Origin: Clostridia bacterium
GTDB taxonomy: Bacteria > Bacillota_A > Clostridia > Peptostreptococcales > JAAYPU01
DNA: 11,047 nt
Direction: 5' to 3'
Assembly (NCBI GenBank): GCA_022360735.1
Contig: JAKSCF010000722.1
Location: forward strand, 1 to 11,047
The translations under genes and the position numbers were made by a program. The notes under the pieces were generated by a model. It searched no databases. It was not told the origin of the DNA and worked only from the letters and a program-made list of their open reading frames with translations. This document shows positions 1 to 6,415 of this stretch, piece by piece; the stretch's first letter is position 1; each line of letters opens with the position of its first letter.

Positions 1-27
1 CCTAATAATTTTACCGGATGAGTCCAT
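1..27 (-). CDS. 5' end of an unidentified leftward gene (partial)
   Basis: Nine codons are visible before the window edge, read leftward from an ATG at 27-25: MDSSGKIIR. The start is supported by an AGGAGTG ribosome site (34-40 on the top strand, read in reverse) about 6 bases upstream, and by a near-consensus promoter at 71-99. The residues shown are too few to assign a family. The gene is transcribed divergently from the MocR-type regulator at 286, so it could be a target of that regulator. However, its promoter carries palindromes that look more like sites for a MarR-type repressor. I am confident that a gene starts here and have no basis for a function. Confidence 0.7.
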
Positions 28-47
28 AGTAATCACTCCTATATAAA

Positions 48-80
48 ATGTTAGAATTCCAACAATTAGAATTCTAACAT
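48..80. promoter_or_regulatory. Nested palindromic operator over the left-edge promoter
   Basis: A perfect 12-bp inverted repeat (ATGTTAGAATTC at 48-59 and its complement at 69-80, 9-base spacer) contains two smaller palindromes 15 bp apart: TTAGAATTCCAA (51-62, one mismatch) and TTAGAATTCTAA (66-77, perfect). The second covers the -10 box and the first lies just after the expected transcription start. This is a classic repressor layout. The 12-bp unit resembles the MarR/SlyA-type pattern TTAG-n4-CTAA, which is family knowledge; assigning it to a MarR protein is inference. Confidence 0.65.
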
Positions 81-99
81 CTTTTGATGTGATTGTCAA
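71..99 (-). promoter_or_regulatory. Sigma-A promoter of the left-edge gene
   Basis: Read leftward, a perfect -35 box TTGACA (94-99) is followed after exactly 17 bases by TAGAAT (71-76), one base off the -10 consensus. Transcription should begin near 64, giving a leader of about 37 bases before the ATG at 27. The -10 box lies entirely inside the palindrome at 66-77. Confidence 0.75.
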
Positions 100-124
100 C
101 AAGGGTTAAGTGAATCTTATGTAT

Positions 125-153
125 TAAAACCATCACATGAGCTTATGGTTTTA
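125..153. repeat. Inverted repeat upstream of the mocR-like promoter
   Basis: TAAAACCAT (125-133) and ATGGTTTTA (145-153) form perfect 9-bp arms separated by 11 bases. The right arm ends one base before the candidate -35 box at 155. It lies between divergent genes, where no terminator is expected, and the nearest T run begins 9 bases after the stem, so an operator is the better reading. Confidence 0.4.
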
Positions 154-154
154 C

Positions 155-183
155 TAGTTAGTTTTTTGTTGAATTGTTATAAT
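155..183 (+). promoter_or_regulatory. Candidate promoter of the MocR-type regulator
   Basis: A perfect -10 box TATAAT (178-183) is preceded at 17 bases by TAGTTA (155-160), a weak -35 box with 3 of 6 matches. Transcription would start near 190, leaving a leader of roughly 95 bases that contains the inverted repeat at 221-243. The -35 call is weak. Confidence 0.45.
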
Positions 184-220
184 AATAAAAGAATGGATGG
201 ATACGTCCAAATATTAAGTA

Positions 221-243
221 ATCTAATCAAGTTTTCATTAGAT
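221..243. repeat. Inverted repeat in the mocR-like leader
   Basis: ATCTAAT (221-227) and ATTAGAT (237-243) are perfect 7-bp arms around a 9-base loop, ending 42 bases before the start codon. It could be a second operator downstream of the promoter or a short mRNA hairpin. An arm of this length can arise by chance in AT-rich DNA. Confidence 0.3.
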
Positions 244-285
244 GTATGGGAAAAACTGAAAAATGGAAAGTAAGGATAATAAAAA

Positions 286-1716
286 ATGAAATGGCAACCA
301 GATAAAAATTTATCTAAATCAATATATAGACAAATCGTTGATTTTATTAAACACAAGATATCTACCGGTCAATGGCCTGTGGGAAGCAAACTGCCTACAC
401 AAAGACAGTTAGCTGAGGCGTTTGACGTAAATAGAAGTACTGTCATCGAAGCGCTGGATGAATTGAAAAGCGAAGGGTTAATTAAAGGTAAGGGTAGTGG
501 CGGCACAGTTGTTATTAATAATACATGGTCTTTGTTAGCATCTCTTCCTTCGTCCAACTGGGGGAAATTAATTAACAGTGGTATTCATAAGCCCAATCAC
601 CCAACCATTCAAAAAATTAATAAGCTGGAATTTGATGAGAAAATCATTCGTTTAGGGACGGGTGAGTTATCCCCTGAGCTTTATCCCAAAGAGCAGATGC
701 AGGCCATGCTAAAAAAAGCAGCAGATAAAATGGATTCATTGGGTTATGTAGAACCGAAAGGGTTGTTATGTTTAAGAGAGGTCATTAGTGAGTATTTGAA
801 AAAATTTAATATCAATGCATCACCTGAGTCAATCTTAATTGTATCGGGATCCCTTCAGGCGTTACAACTTATTTCAATAGGCTTATTAAATCCTAACTCT
901 ATTGTTATGTTGGAAAAACCTTCATATTTGAAATCATTACATGTCTTCGAATCCGTAGGCATGCAGCTAAAAGGTCTTGAAATGGATAATGAGGGTTTGT
1001 TACCTAATAAAATAGAGCCTTTACATAATAGAGCCACTCTATTATACACCATTCCAACCTTTCATAACCCTACAGGAAAACTAATGCCTTTCAATAGAAG
1101 GAAAAAAGTATTAGACATATGTAATCAACATAGGCTTCCTATTATTGAAGACGATGCCTATAGAGAGTTGTGGCTGGATGAAGAACCGCCCAAACCTATT
1201 AAGTCATTGGATAGAAACGGTATTGTACTATATATGGGTAGTCTTTCTAAGTCTTTAGCACCCGGGTTGAGAATAGGATGGCTTGTTGGGCCTGAGGCTG
1301 TTATAGAACGTCTGGGAGATATAAAAATGCAAACGGATTATGGATCAAGCTCCCTATCTCAATGGGTTGCTTCTCAATGGATACCCAGCCCAATCTATGA
1401 TAAATACCTAGATGATCTAAGAAAACACCTAAAGTATCGACGAAAATTAGCGTTAGATGTTTTAGAGAAGTACTATTCAGACATAGCTGTTTGGGAAAAA
1501 CCAAAAGGTGGATTTTATATATGGTTAAAACTCAATCAACCAATTTCTATGCAAAAACTATTTGTAAAAGCTCATAAAGAAGCCATACTCATAAACCCCG
1601 GAGATATTTATGATTTTTCTAATAACCAGTGTATTCGAATATCTTATTCCTATGCATCCTTATCCGATTTAGAACATGCATTAAAACGATTATCAGAAAT
1701 CATAAAAAAGATTTAA
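286..1716 (+). CDS. MocR-type transcriptional regulator (GntR HTH fused to aminotransferase-like domain)
   Basis: This 476-residue protein has the MocR/PdxR/GabR architecture. Residues about 10-78 form a GntR winged helix (SIYRQIVDFIKHKIS, then LPTQRQLAEAFDVNRSTV). After a linker comes a fold-type I aminotransferase domain from about 120 to the end. PLP-site landmarks are HNPTG at 260-264, the cofactor aspartate in EDDAYRELW (288-296), and the Schiff-base lysine K322 in GSLSKSLAPGLRIGW. The intact lysine means it should bind PLP. Members of this family are regulators rather than enzymes, sensing PLP or a PLP-amino acid adduct. The ATG at 286 follows TAAGGA at 271-276. The next gene downstream, in the same direction, is an amino-acid exporter with direct repeats at its promoter, which makes it the likeliest target. 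The effector is unknown, so I do not use pdxR or gabR. The family call is very secure. Confidence 0.93.
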   Translation: MKWQPDKNLSKSIYRQIVDFIKHKISTGQWPVGSKLPTQRQLAEAFDVNRSTVIEALDELKSEGLIKGKGSGGTVVINNTWSLLASLPSSNWGKLINSGIHKPNHPTIQKINKLEFDEKIIRLGTGELSPELYPKEQMQAMLKKAADKMDSLGYVEPKGLLCLREVISEYLKKFNINASPESILIVSGSLQALQLISIGLLNPNSIVMLEKPSYLKSLHVFESVGMQLKGLEMDNEGLLPNKIEPLHNRATLLYTIPTFHNPTGKLMPFNRRKKVLDICNQHRLPIIEDDAYRELWLDEEPPKPIKSLDRNGIVLYMGSLSKSLAPGLRIGWLVGPEAVIERLGDIKMQTDYGSSSLSQWVASQWIPSPIYDKYLDDLRKHLKYRRKLALDVLEKYYSDIAVWEKPKGGFYIWLKLNQPISMQKLFVKAHKEAILINPGDIYDFSNNQCIRISYSYASLSDLEHALKRLSEIIKKI

Positions 1717-1738
1717 ATCTTTCACTAGTACTGTACAG

Positions 1739-1775
1739 TTTTGGTTGGGAAAAATATTTTGATTTTGGCTGGAGA
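1739..1775 (+). repeat. Direct repeat upstream of the exporter promoter (candidate regulator site)
   Basis: TTTTGGTTGG (1739-1748) and TTTTGGCTGG (1763-1772) match at 9 of 10 positions, with starts 24 bp apart. The second copy runs into the candidate -35 box of the exporter promoter. MocR-family proteins such as GabR are known to bind paired direct repeats near target promoters, so these are reasonable candidate sites for the regulator encoded at 286. That assignment is inference. Confidence 0.45.
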
Positions 1776-1800
1776 CAAACTTTGTGCTAGTGAGTATAAT
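1772..1800 (+). promoter_or_regulatory. Candidate promoter of the LysE-type exporter
   Basis: A perfect TATAAT (1795-1800) is spaced 17 bases from GAGACA (1772-1777; 4 of 6 matches to the -35 consensus). The spacer starts with a small palindrome, ACAAA-c-TTTGT (1775-1785). This gives the exporter its own transcript even though it follows the regulator by only 114 bases. Confidence 0.5.
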
Positions 1801-1830
1801 GGTTGAAAATGAAGAACGGAGGGATATAGG

Positions 1831-2445
1831 TTGTTTAAATATTTCATTCAGGGGTTTTTGTTGGGTATTGCATATGTAGCGCCTATAGGCATGCAAAATT
1901 TATATGTCATTAATACTGCATTGACCAAAAGCAGATTTAGGGCTTATCAAGTCGCTTGGATTACCACATTTTTCGATATATCTCTTGCATTAGCATGTTT
2001 TTTAGGTATGGGGCTGTTGATGGAAAAAGTCCAGATGTTAAAGCTTGTCATACTTTTTTTAGGCAGTATAGCAGTGATATGGATTGGTGTAGGATTAATA
2101 AGAAGTACGCCCAAATTGGAACAAGATATCGATGTGAACCAACCATTAAAACAAGTGATGGTGAGTTGTCTTTTAGTGACTTGGGCAAACCCGCAAGCAC
2201 TCATTGATGGTTCATTGCTTTTAGGGGGATTTAGAGCTTCTCTTCCAACAGGGGCTTCAAGCTTTTTTATATTAGGCGTTTGCATTGCATCTTTTTCTTG
2301 GTTTACAGGCATCTCAACCATAGTGAACTTATTTAAGCAAAGCTTTAATGAAAAAGTAATCAAAGTCATCAACATCGTATGCGGCGGGATTATTATATAT
2401 TACGGTTTAAAGCTGGGATATACTTTTATAAAGGCAATAGCATAA
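1831..2445 (+). CDS. LysE/ArgO-type amino-acid exporter
   Basis: The 204-residue integral membrane protein belongs to the LysE translocator family. It matches the basic amino-acid branch best: an N-terminal GFLLGIAYVAPIGMQN segment (8-23), like the LLLG...IGPQN start of LysE, and LLVTWANPQALIDG (about 114-127), like the TWLNPNAYLD signature of LysE/ArgO. Five to six hydrophobic segments are evident, with a charged loop near 92-106. Length is normal for the family. The start is TTG, chosen because GGAGGG at 1818-1823 sits 7 bases upstream and because the family's N-terminal signature begins within a few residues. Family members use the proton motive force to export lysine, arginine or related amino acids; the actual substrate here is unknown. 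It lies directly downstream of the MocR-type regulator. Confidence 0.9.
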   Translation: MFKYFIQGFLLGIAYVAPIGMQNLYVINTALTKSRFRAYQVAWITTFFDISLALACFLGMGLLMEKVQMLKLVILFLGSIAVIWIGVGLIRSTPKLEQDIDVNQPLKQVMVSCLLVTWANPQALIDGSLLLGGFRASLPTGASSFFILGVCIASFSWFTGISTIVNLFKQSFNEKVIKVINIVCGGIIIYYGLKLGYTFIKAIA

Positions 2446-2446
2446 T

Positions 2447-2480
2447 CATTATGGGCGGCCCGACTTTTAGGCCGCTAATG
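2447..2480. terminator. GC-rich hairpin between convergent genes (possible bidirectional terminator)
   Basis: GCGGCC (2455-2460) pairs with GGCCGC (2470-2475) across a 9-base loop. The stem is extended by CATTA (2447-2451) with TAATG (2476-2480) around a 3-base bulge. It is the most GC-rich spot nearby and lies in the 41-base gap between converging genes. Neither side has a U tract, so it is not a standard intrinsic terminator. Confidence 0.4.
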
Positions 2481-2486
2481 CTGCAG

Positions 2487-3203
2487 CTATGATATTTTGG
2501 ATAGTGTTGCACTCTTTCCTTGTGCAAGGTATTCTTTTATAATCTTCAGCCTCAAATCGCTGGCTTCATCTTGGTTATAAATGGTATAAATAAACCACGT
2601 GATGAGGTTTGTGCCGATTAAATCTTCTTTTAATAGCCCGTTCATAAGAAATTGAATTTCCAATTCGAAAAGGTCATCAGACATTTGAAGCCTCTCTTTT
2701 TTTGTTATCTTCTTGTCTGTTTTAAAATCATCACAATATTTAATGGAATAATTAATGACTTCTTTGGGAATGGGTAGTTGAAACTTTTCTTTAAAATATA
2801 ACCCAGTAGCTTCATTTTCATTCTGAATAGCAGAAATGTTTTCGTTAAAATCTTTTTTACGCCAATGACCAAATAACCTGCATGTTAATGGACGTACCTC
2901 ATAAATCATACATCTGCCTTTTTCATTTAAAAAAGGACATGCATTTTTTTGTATGAGCTCTAAAAAATAATATTGAGTGAGTTTTGGTAAAATGGTAGTT
3001 TTGAGTAAAGGGTGTTCTTCAAGATATTGATAAATATTTAAAAATTCTACATATGAGGCATGTACAGATTCCATGCAGCAATTGGTACAGCCGCTGCAAA
3101 TACTTTCAGGGATAGAATGATATATTTGATTAAGCCCATCAAAAATATGATGTTTTGAAGCAACCTCTAAAGATTCTTTTAAATGATTAGATTGTATTAA
3201 CAT
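2487..3203 (-). CDS. YkgJ-family cysteine-cluster protein
   Basis: The 238-residue protein carries the CxxCxxCC signature of the YkgJ family (putative zinc- or iron-chelating domain): C36, C39, C42 and C43 in CSGCTNCC. This is followed by C89 (ACPFL), C98 (GRCMIYEVRP) and C108 (LTCRLFG), the usual second half of the domain, with another cysteine at 157. No signal peptide or membrane segment is seen, so it is probably cytosolic. The biochemical role of the family is not established. The ATG at 3203 is preceded by a GGAGGGC ribosome site (3209-3215, read in reverse). A TATAAT box lies at 3235-3240 on the same strand, without a convincing -35. It converges on the exporter and diverges from topB, so it is probably a single-gene transcript. 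Confidence 0.88.
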   Translation of the reverse strand: MLIQSNHLKESLEVASKHHIFDGLNQIYHSIPESICSGCTNCCMESVHASYVEFLNIYQYLEEHPLLKTTILPKLTQYYFLELIQKNACPFLNEKGRCMIYEVRPLTCRLFGHWRKKDFNENISAIQNENEATGLYFKEKFQLPIPKEVINYSIKYCDDFKTDKKITKKERLQMSDDLFELEIQFLMNGLLKEDLIGTNLITWFIYTIYNQDEASDLRLKIIKEYLAQGKSATLSKIS

Positions 3204-3234
3204 AAATCGCCCTCCATAAATATTAACTGTATAT

Positions 3235-3240
3235 ATTATA
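3235..3240 (-). promoter_or_regulatory. -10 box for the YkgJ-family gene
   Basis: Read leftward, TATAAT is a perfect -10 hexamer 31 bases before the start codon. No good -35 box is found at 16-18 bases upstream, so only half of a standard promoter is supported. Confidence 0.35.
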
Positions 3241-3380
3241 CTATGGCATAAATGAGATAAAATATTTTAAGAAGTTAATGGAAATATAATTGTTTTATCT
3301 GGCAAAAAGATATGATACCATTGATAAATAGGATGAAAAAAGATTATATGAGTATTTAAATGAAAGGATTGTTTATATAG

Positions 3381-5555
3381 ATGGGAAAAAAACTTGTTTT
3401 AGCAGAAAAACCTTCCGTAGGTAGAGATTTAGCCAGAGTTTTAAATTGCAGAAAAAAAGGCAGTGGATTTTTTGAAGGTGACAAATATATTGTAACTTGG
3501 GCACTGGGACACTTGGTGGAATTAGCTAGTCCGGAGAGATATGAGGACCGATATAAATCATGGCGCATAGAAGACTTGCCGATACTTCCTAAACATTTAA
3601 AGTTAGATGTTATTAAAAAAACCGGAAAGCAATTTCATTCGGTTAAGACACAGATGCATAGAAAAGACGTTCAAGAAATTATTATTGCTACAGATGCGGG
3701 AAGAGAAGGAGAATTGGTTGCACGCTGGATTATTGATAAAGCGCATATAAAAAAGCCCATTAAGCGTTTATGGATTTCTTCTGTAACGGATAAAGCTATC
3801 AAAGAGGGCTTTAGTCGTCTGAAAAACGGTAAAGATTATGAAAACCTGTATGCTTCGGCAGTAGCCAGAGCAGAAGCGGATTGGGTAGTAGGTATAAATG
3901 CTACTCGCGCACTAACATGTAAATATAATGCACAACTTTCTTGTGGTCGAGTGCAGACACCTACCCTTGCCATGGTGCAAAAAAGAGAAGAAGAGATTAA
4001 AAACTTCAAGTCAAAAAAGTATTATGGTATAACGGCGCTTGCTAAAGATTTGAAATTAACATGGCATGACAGTAAGACCAAAGACCATAAGACTTTTGAT
4101 GAAGAAAAATGTGACAGAATATTGTCATCCATTCAAAACAAAGATGCAGTTGTTCAAGAGATTACAAAAACCCATAAAAAAGCTTATGCATCCAAGCTGT
4201 ATGATCTTACCGAACTACAAAGAGATGCCAATAAGATATATGATTTTTCGCCGAAGGAAACGCTGTCTATCATGCAGCGTTTGTATGAAAGCCATAAAAT
4301 ATTGACTTACCCTAGAACGGATTCAAGATACATTAGCTCAGATATCGTCGAGACATTAAAAGATAGAATAAAAGCATGTGGTGTAGGACCTTATTCTCAA
4401 TTTACTCATACCCTGTTGAAAGGAAAAATTGTTGCAAATAAATCCTTTGTTGATAACACTAAGGTATCCGACCATCACGCTATTATTCCTACGGAGCAAA
4501 GGGTTTATCTTGAAGACTTATCCGATAAAGAAAGAAAGATATATGATTTGGTTATTAAAAGATTCTTAGCAGTATTGTACCCGCCTTTTGAAAGCGAACA
4601 AATATCTATTAAATGCTCTGTAGGCGATGAACCGTTTTCTTCTAAAGGCAGAAAAGTGTTAAAAGAAGGATGGAAAGTGATTTATGGTTATGACGATGAT
4701 GGCGACGAATTCCAAAAGATAGGGGATATTAATAAGGGTGAGACAATAAGGATTACTCAATTTATTAAGACAGATGGTATGACGACTCCCCCTGCACCAT
4801 TTAATGAAGGCACTTTGCTTTCTGCTATGGAAAATCCGATTAAATATTTGGATTCGGAGAATAAAAAATGGAGTAAGACGCTGGGCGAAACCGGGGGATT
4901 GGGAACTGTAGCTACTCGTGCAGACATATTAGAAAAATTATTTAACAGCTTTTTAATTGAAAAGAAAGGCAAAGATATTTATATAACTTCAAAAGGAAAA
5001 CAGCTTCTTAACTTAGTTCCGGAGGACTTAAAATCTCCGGTTTTAACAGCACAATGGGAGCAAAAACTTTCCGGTATATCAAAAGGAAATCTAGATAAAA
5101 ATTTATTTATTAATGATATGAAACAATATGCCAAAGAAGTGGTTTCACAAATAAAGAATAGTGAAGAGAAATTTAAGCATGATAATATGACAAAAAATAA
5201 ATGTCCGGAGTGTGGCAAGTACATGCTTGAAGTCAATAGTAAGACAGGAAAAATGCTGGTTTGCCAAGATAGAGCGTGTGGATATCGCAAGATGATCGCA
5301 AAGATTACCAATGCAAGGTGTCCTAATTGCCATAAGAAACTGGAGCTGCGTGGTGAAGGGGAAAGTCAAATATTTGCCTGCGTTTGCGGGCATAGAGAAA
5401 AATTATCTGCTTTTAATGAAAGAAAGAAGAAAGAGAAAAATCAACTCTCTAAAAAGGATGTTTCAAGATATTTAAAACAACAAAATAAGAAAGAAGAGCC
5501 ATTAAATACGGCTCTGGCAGATGCGCTTCAAAAATTCAAACAAAAAAATCATTAA
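3381..5555 (+). CDS. topB: DNA topoisomerase III (type IA)
   Basis: The 724-residue protein is almost the length of B. subtilis TopB. It relaxes negatively supercoiled DNA and decatenates single-stranded or gapped intermediates through a 5'-phosphotyrosyl link. The N-terminal Toprim domain has E9 in LAEKPSVGRD and the metal-binding DAGREGE at 105-111. SCGRVQTPTL lies at 187-196. The catalytic tyrosine is Y310 in LTYPRTDSRY. The C-terminus adds two cysteine clusters, C608/C611/C628/C633 and C647/C650/C667/C669, followed by a lysine-rich tail that may help DNA binding. The start at 3381 has a modest AAAGGA site (3363-3368) spaced about 12 bases away; the conserved GKKLVLAEKPS start supports it. 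Housekeeping replication/repair gene, apparently transcribed alone. Its stop codon touches that of the convergent gene at 5556. Confidence 0.96.
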   Translation: MGKKLVLAEKPSVGRDLARVLNCRKKGSGFFEGDKYIVTWALGHLVELASPERYEDRYKSWRIEDLPILPKHLKLDVIKKTGKQFHSVKTQMHRKDVQEIIIATDAGREGELVARWIIDKAHIKKPIKRLWISSVTDKAIKEGFSRLKNGKDYENLYASAVARAEADWVVGINATRALTCKYNAQLSCGRVQTPTLAMVQKREEEIKNFKSKKYYGITALAKDLKLTWHDSKTKDHKTFDEEKCDRILSSIQNKDAVVQEITKTHKKAYASKLYDLTELQRDANKIYDFSPKETLSIMQRLYESHKILTYPRTDSRYISSDIVETLKDRIKACGVGPYSQFTHTLLKGKIVANKSFVDNTKVSDHHAIIPTEQRVYLEDLSDKERKIYDLVIKRFLAVLYPPFESEQISIKCSVGDEPFSSKGRKVLKEGWKVIYGYDDDGDEFQKIGDINKGETIRITQFIKTDGMTTPPAPFNEGTLLSAMENPIKYLDSENKKWSKTLGETGGLGTVATRADILEKLFNSFLIEKKGKDIYITSKGKQLLNLVPEDLKSPVLTAQWEQKLSGISKGNLDKNLFINDMKQYAKEVVSQIKNSEEKFKHDNMTKNKCPECGKYMLEVNSKTGKMLVCQDRACGYRKMIAKITNARCPNCHKKLELRGEGESQIFACVCGHREKLSAFNERKKKEKNQLSKKDVSRYLKQQNKKEEPLNTALADALQKFKQKNH

Positions 5556-6203
5556 TTATTTTATAATATATTTATAGATGGCCACATAATGAAGGATGCT
5601 GCCTATTAAGATGAATATATGAAATATTTCGTGGTGGCCAAATTTCCAAAGCTGTAAAAACTTTGGTTTAAGAGCGTAGATAATAGCCCCAACCGTATAT
5701 GAAACACCGCCCAAAGCGATAAGTGAAACGCCGGGAATAACCCAATTATGTATTAATGGCCGAATAGCAAAAATAACTGCCCATCCTAATAATACATAAA
5801 AAGACGTGTATAATAATCTTGGTGCGTTAAGCCAAAAAACTTTGATAACCATTCCCGTAATGGATAACACCCAAATAATGGTGAGCAGGGTATAACCTAC
5901 TTTACCTTTTAAGGGAATAAGACAGATAGGTGTATAGGTAGCAGCAATAAGAAAGTAAATCATAATATGATCTATTTTTCTAAGTGTCGTTAAAGCTTTT
6001 TTGGGCAGTGTACTCCAGTGGTAAATAGTGGATGCTGCATACAACCCCATAAGTCCAAGGCAAAATATGACTGATGCAATGATCTTAACCAAATTGCCGG
6101 ATGAAACAGACACGTTCATAATATACCCAAAGCCGAAAATCGACAATATGCATCCCACAAGATGAGAAATTGAATTAATGGGTTCACGAATAATTGATTT
6201 CAT
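5556..6203 (-). CDS. Hemolysin III family (PAQR-type) seven-helix membrane protein
   Basis: The 215-residue protein has about seven hydrophobic segments and the residues conserved in the hemolysin III/PAQR/CREST group: S58 and H62 in STIYH, D78 in KIDH, and H191 and H195 in HHEIFH. These Ser, Asp and His residues are thought to form a metal-dependent hydrolase-like site in the membrane. The N-terminal EPINSISHL (7-15) is also typical. Eukaryotic relatives act as receptors or ceramidases. For bacterial members, cytolysis was reported for the B. cereus founder, but the native role is unclear; membrane lipid homeostasis is a common suggestion. The start at 6203 has a perfect AGGAGG (6212-6217, read in reverse) 8 bases upstream. 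A well-formed promoter at 6246-6274 is flanked by matching palindromes, so expression is probably regulated. Confidence 0.92.
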   Translation of the reverse strand: MKSIIREPINSISHLVGCILSIFGFGYIMNVSVSSGNLVKIIASVIFCLGLMGLYAASTIYHWSTLPKKALTTLRKIDHIMIYFLIAATYTPICLIPLKGKVGYTLLTIIWVLSITGMVIKVFWLNAPRLLYTSFYVLLGWAVIFAIRPLIHNWVIPGVSLIALGGVSYTVGAIIYALKPKFLQLWKFGHHEIFHIFILIGSILHYVAIYKYIIK

Positions 6204-6220
6204 TTTTAAAGCCTCCTGAT

Positions 6221-6237
6221 GTAGTTTTTAATACTAC
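6221..6237. promoter_or_regulatory. GTAG-n9-CTAC palindrome, copy 1
   Basis: GTAGTTTTTAATACTAC has 5-bp perfect outer arms. It lies just downstream of the expected transcription start (about 6239) of the leftward hemolysin III gene and just upstream of its ribosome site. It shares 12 of 17 positions with copy 2. Confidence 0.45.
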
Positions 6238-6245
6238 GTAACATA

Positions 6246-6274
6246 ATTCTAACTCTGTGAATTGACGAAGTCAA
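6246..6274 (-). promoter_or_regulatory. Sigma-A promoter of the hemolysin III family gene
   Basis: Read leftward, TTGACT (6269-6274; 5 of 6 matches) and TAGAAT (6246-6251; 5 of 6) are spaced 17 bases apart. The -35 box is part of a small palindrome, ATTGAC-gaa-GTCAAT (6261-6275). Transcription should start near 6239, about 36 bases before the start codon. Confidence 0.7.
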
Positions 6275-6280
6275 TAGTAT

Positions 6281-6297
6281 GTAGATTAAAAATCTAC
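6281..6297. promoter_or_regulatory. GTAG-n9-CTAC palindrome, copy 2
   Basis: GTAGATTAAAAATCTAC has perfect 7-bp arms around AAA. It lies immediately upstream of the hemolysin III -35 box, 60 bp from copy 1. A weaker third copy, GTAG-n9-CTAT, follows at 6303-6319, 22 bp further on. Together copies 1 and 2 bracket the promoter, as operators for one regulator would. Confidence 0.5.
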
Positions 6298-6382
6298 GAA
6301 AAGTAGAATCAATTACTATAGTATATGTGTGATTATTTATATTTATTATTTTTTCATAATTTTTGATGTGATATACAAAGAT

Positions 6383-6415
6383 TTTTTTGCCAAAAAAGAG
6401 TATAGTGATTTTAAA
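6383..6415 (+). promoter_or_regulatory. Candidate ndk promoter with overlapping palindrome
   Basis: TTGCCA (6387-6392; 5 of 6 matches to the -35 consensus) and TTTAAA (6410-6415; 4 of 6) are 17 bases apart. The -35 box sits inside TTTTTTGCCAAAAAA (6383-6397), whose 7-base arms are perfectly symmetric about one base. Transcription would start near 6422, giving an AT-rich leader of about 84 bases. Apart from these elements and the palindromes nearer the hemolysin III gene, I see nothing else in the 302-base gap 6204-6505. Confidence 0.35.

Noticed and set aside
82..93. TTTTGATGTGAT occurs here and at 6361-6372
   Set aside because: Several chance 12-mer matches are expected in an AT-rich 11-kb window, and the two copies have different positions relative to their genes.
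1730..1739. Palindrome ACTGTACAGT upstream of the exporter gene
   Set aside because: At 10 bp it is within chance expectation and lies well upstream of the promoter; the direct repeat next to it is the better candidate.
1947..2375. 142-codon open frame antisense to the LysE-type exporter
   Set aside because: It has no recognisable motif and no convincing ribosome site, and it lies fully within a well-supported gene.
4979..5311. 110-codon open frame antisense to the 3' part of topB
   Set aside because: It overlaps the cysteine-cluster coding region, which is clearly real on the other strand, and has no family resemblance.
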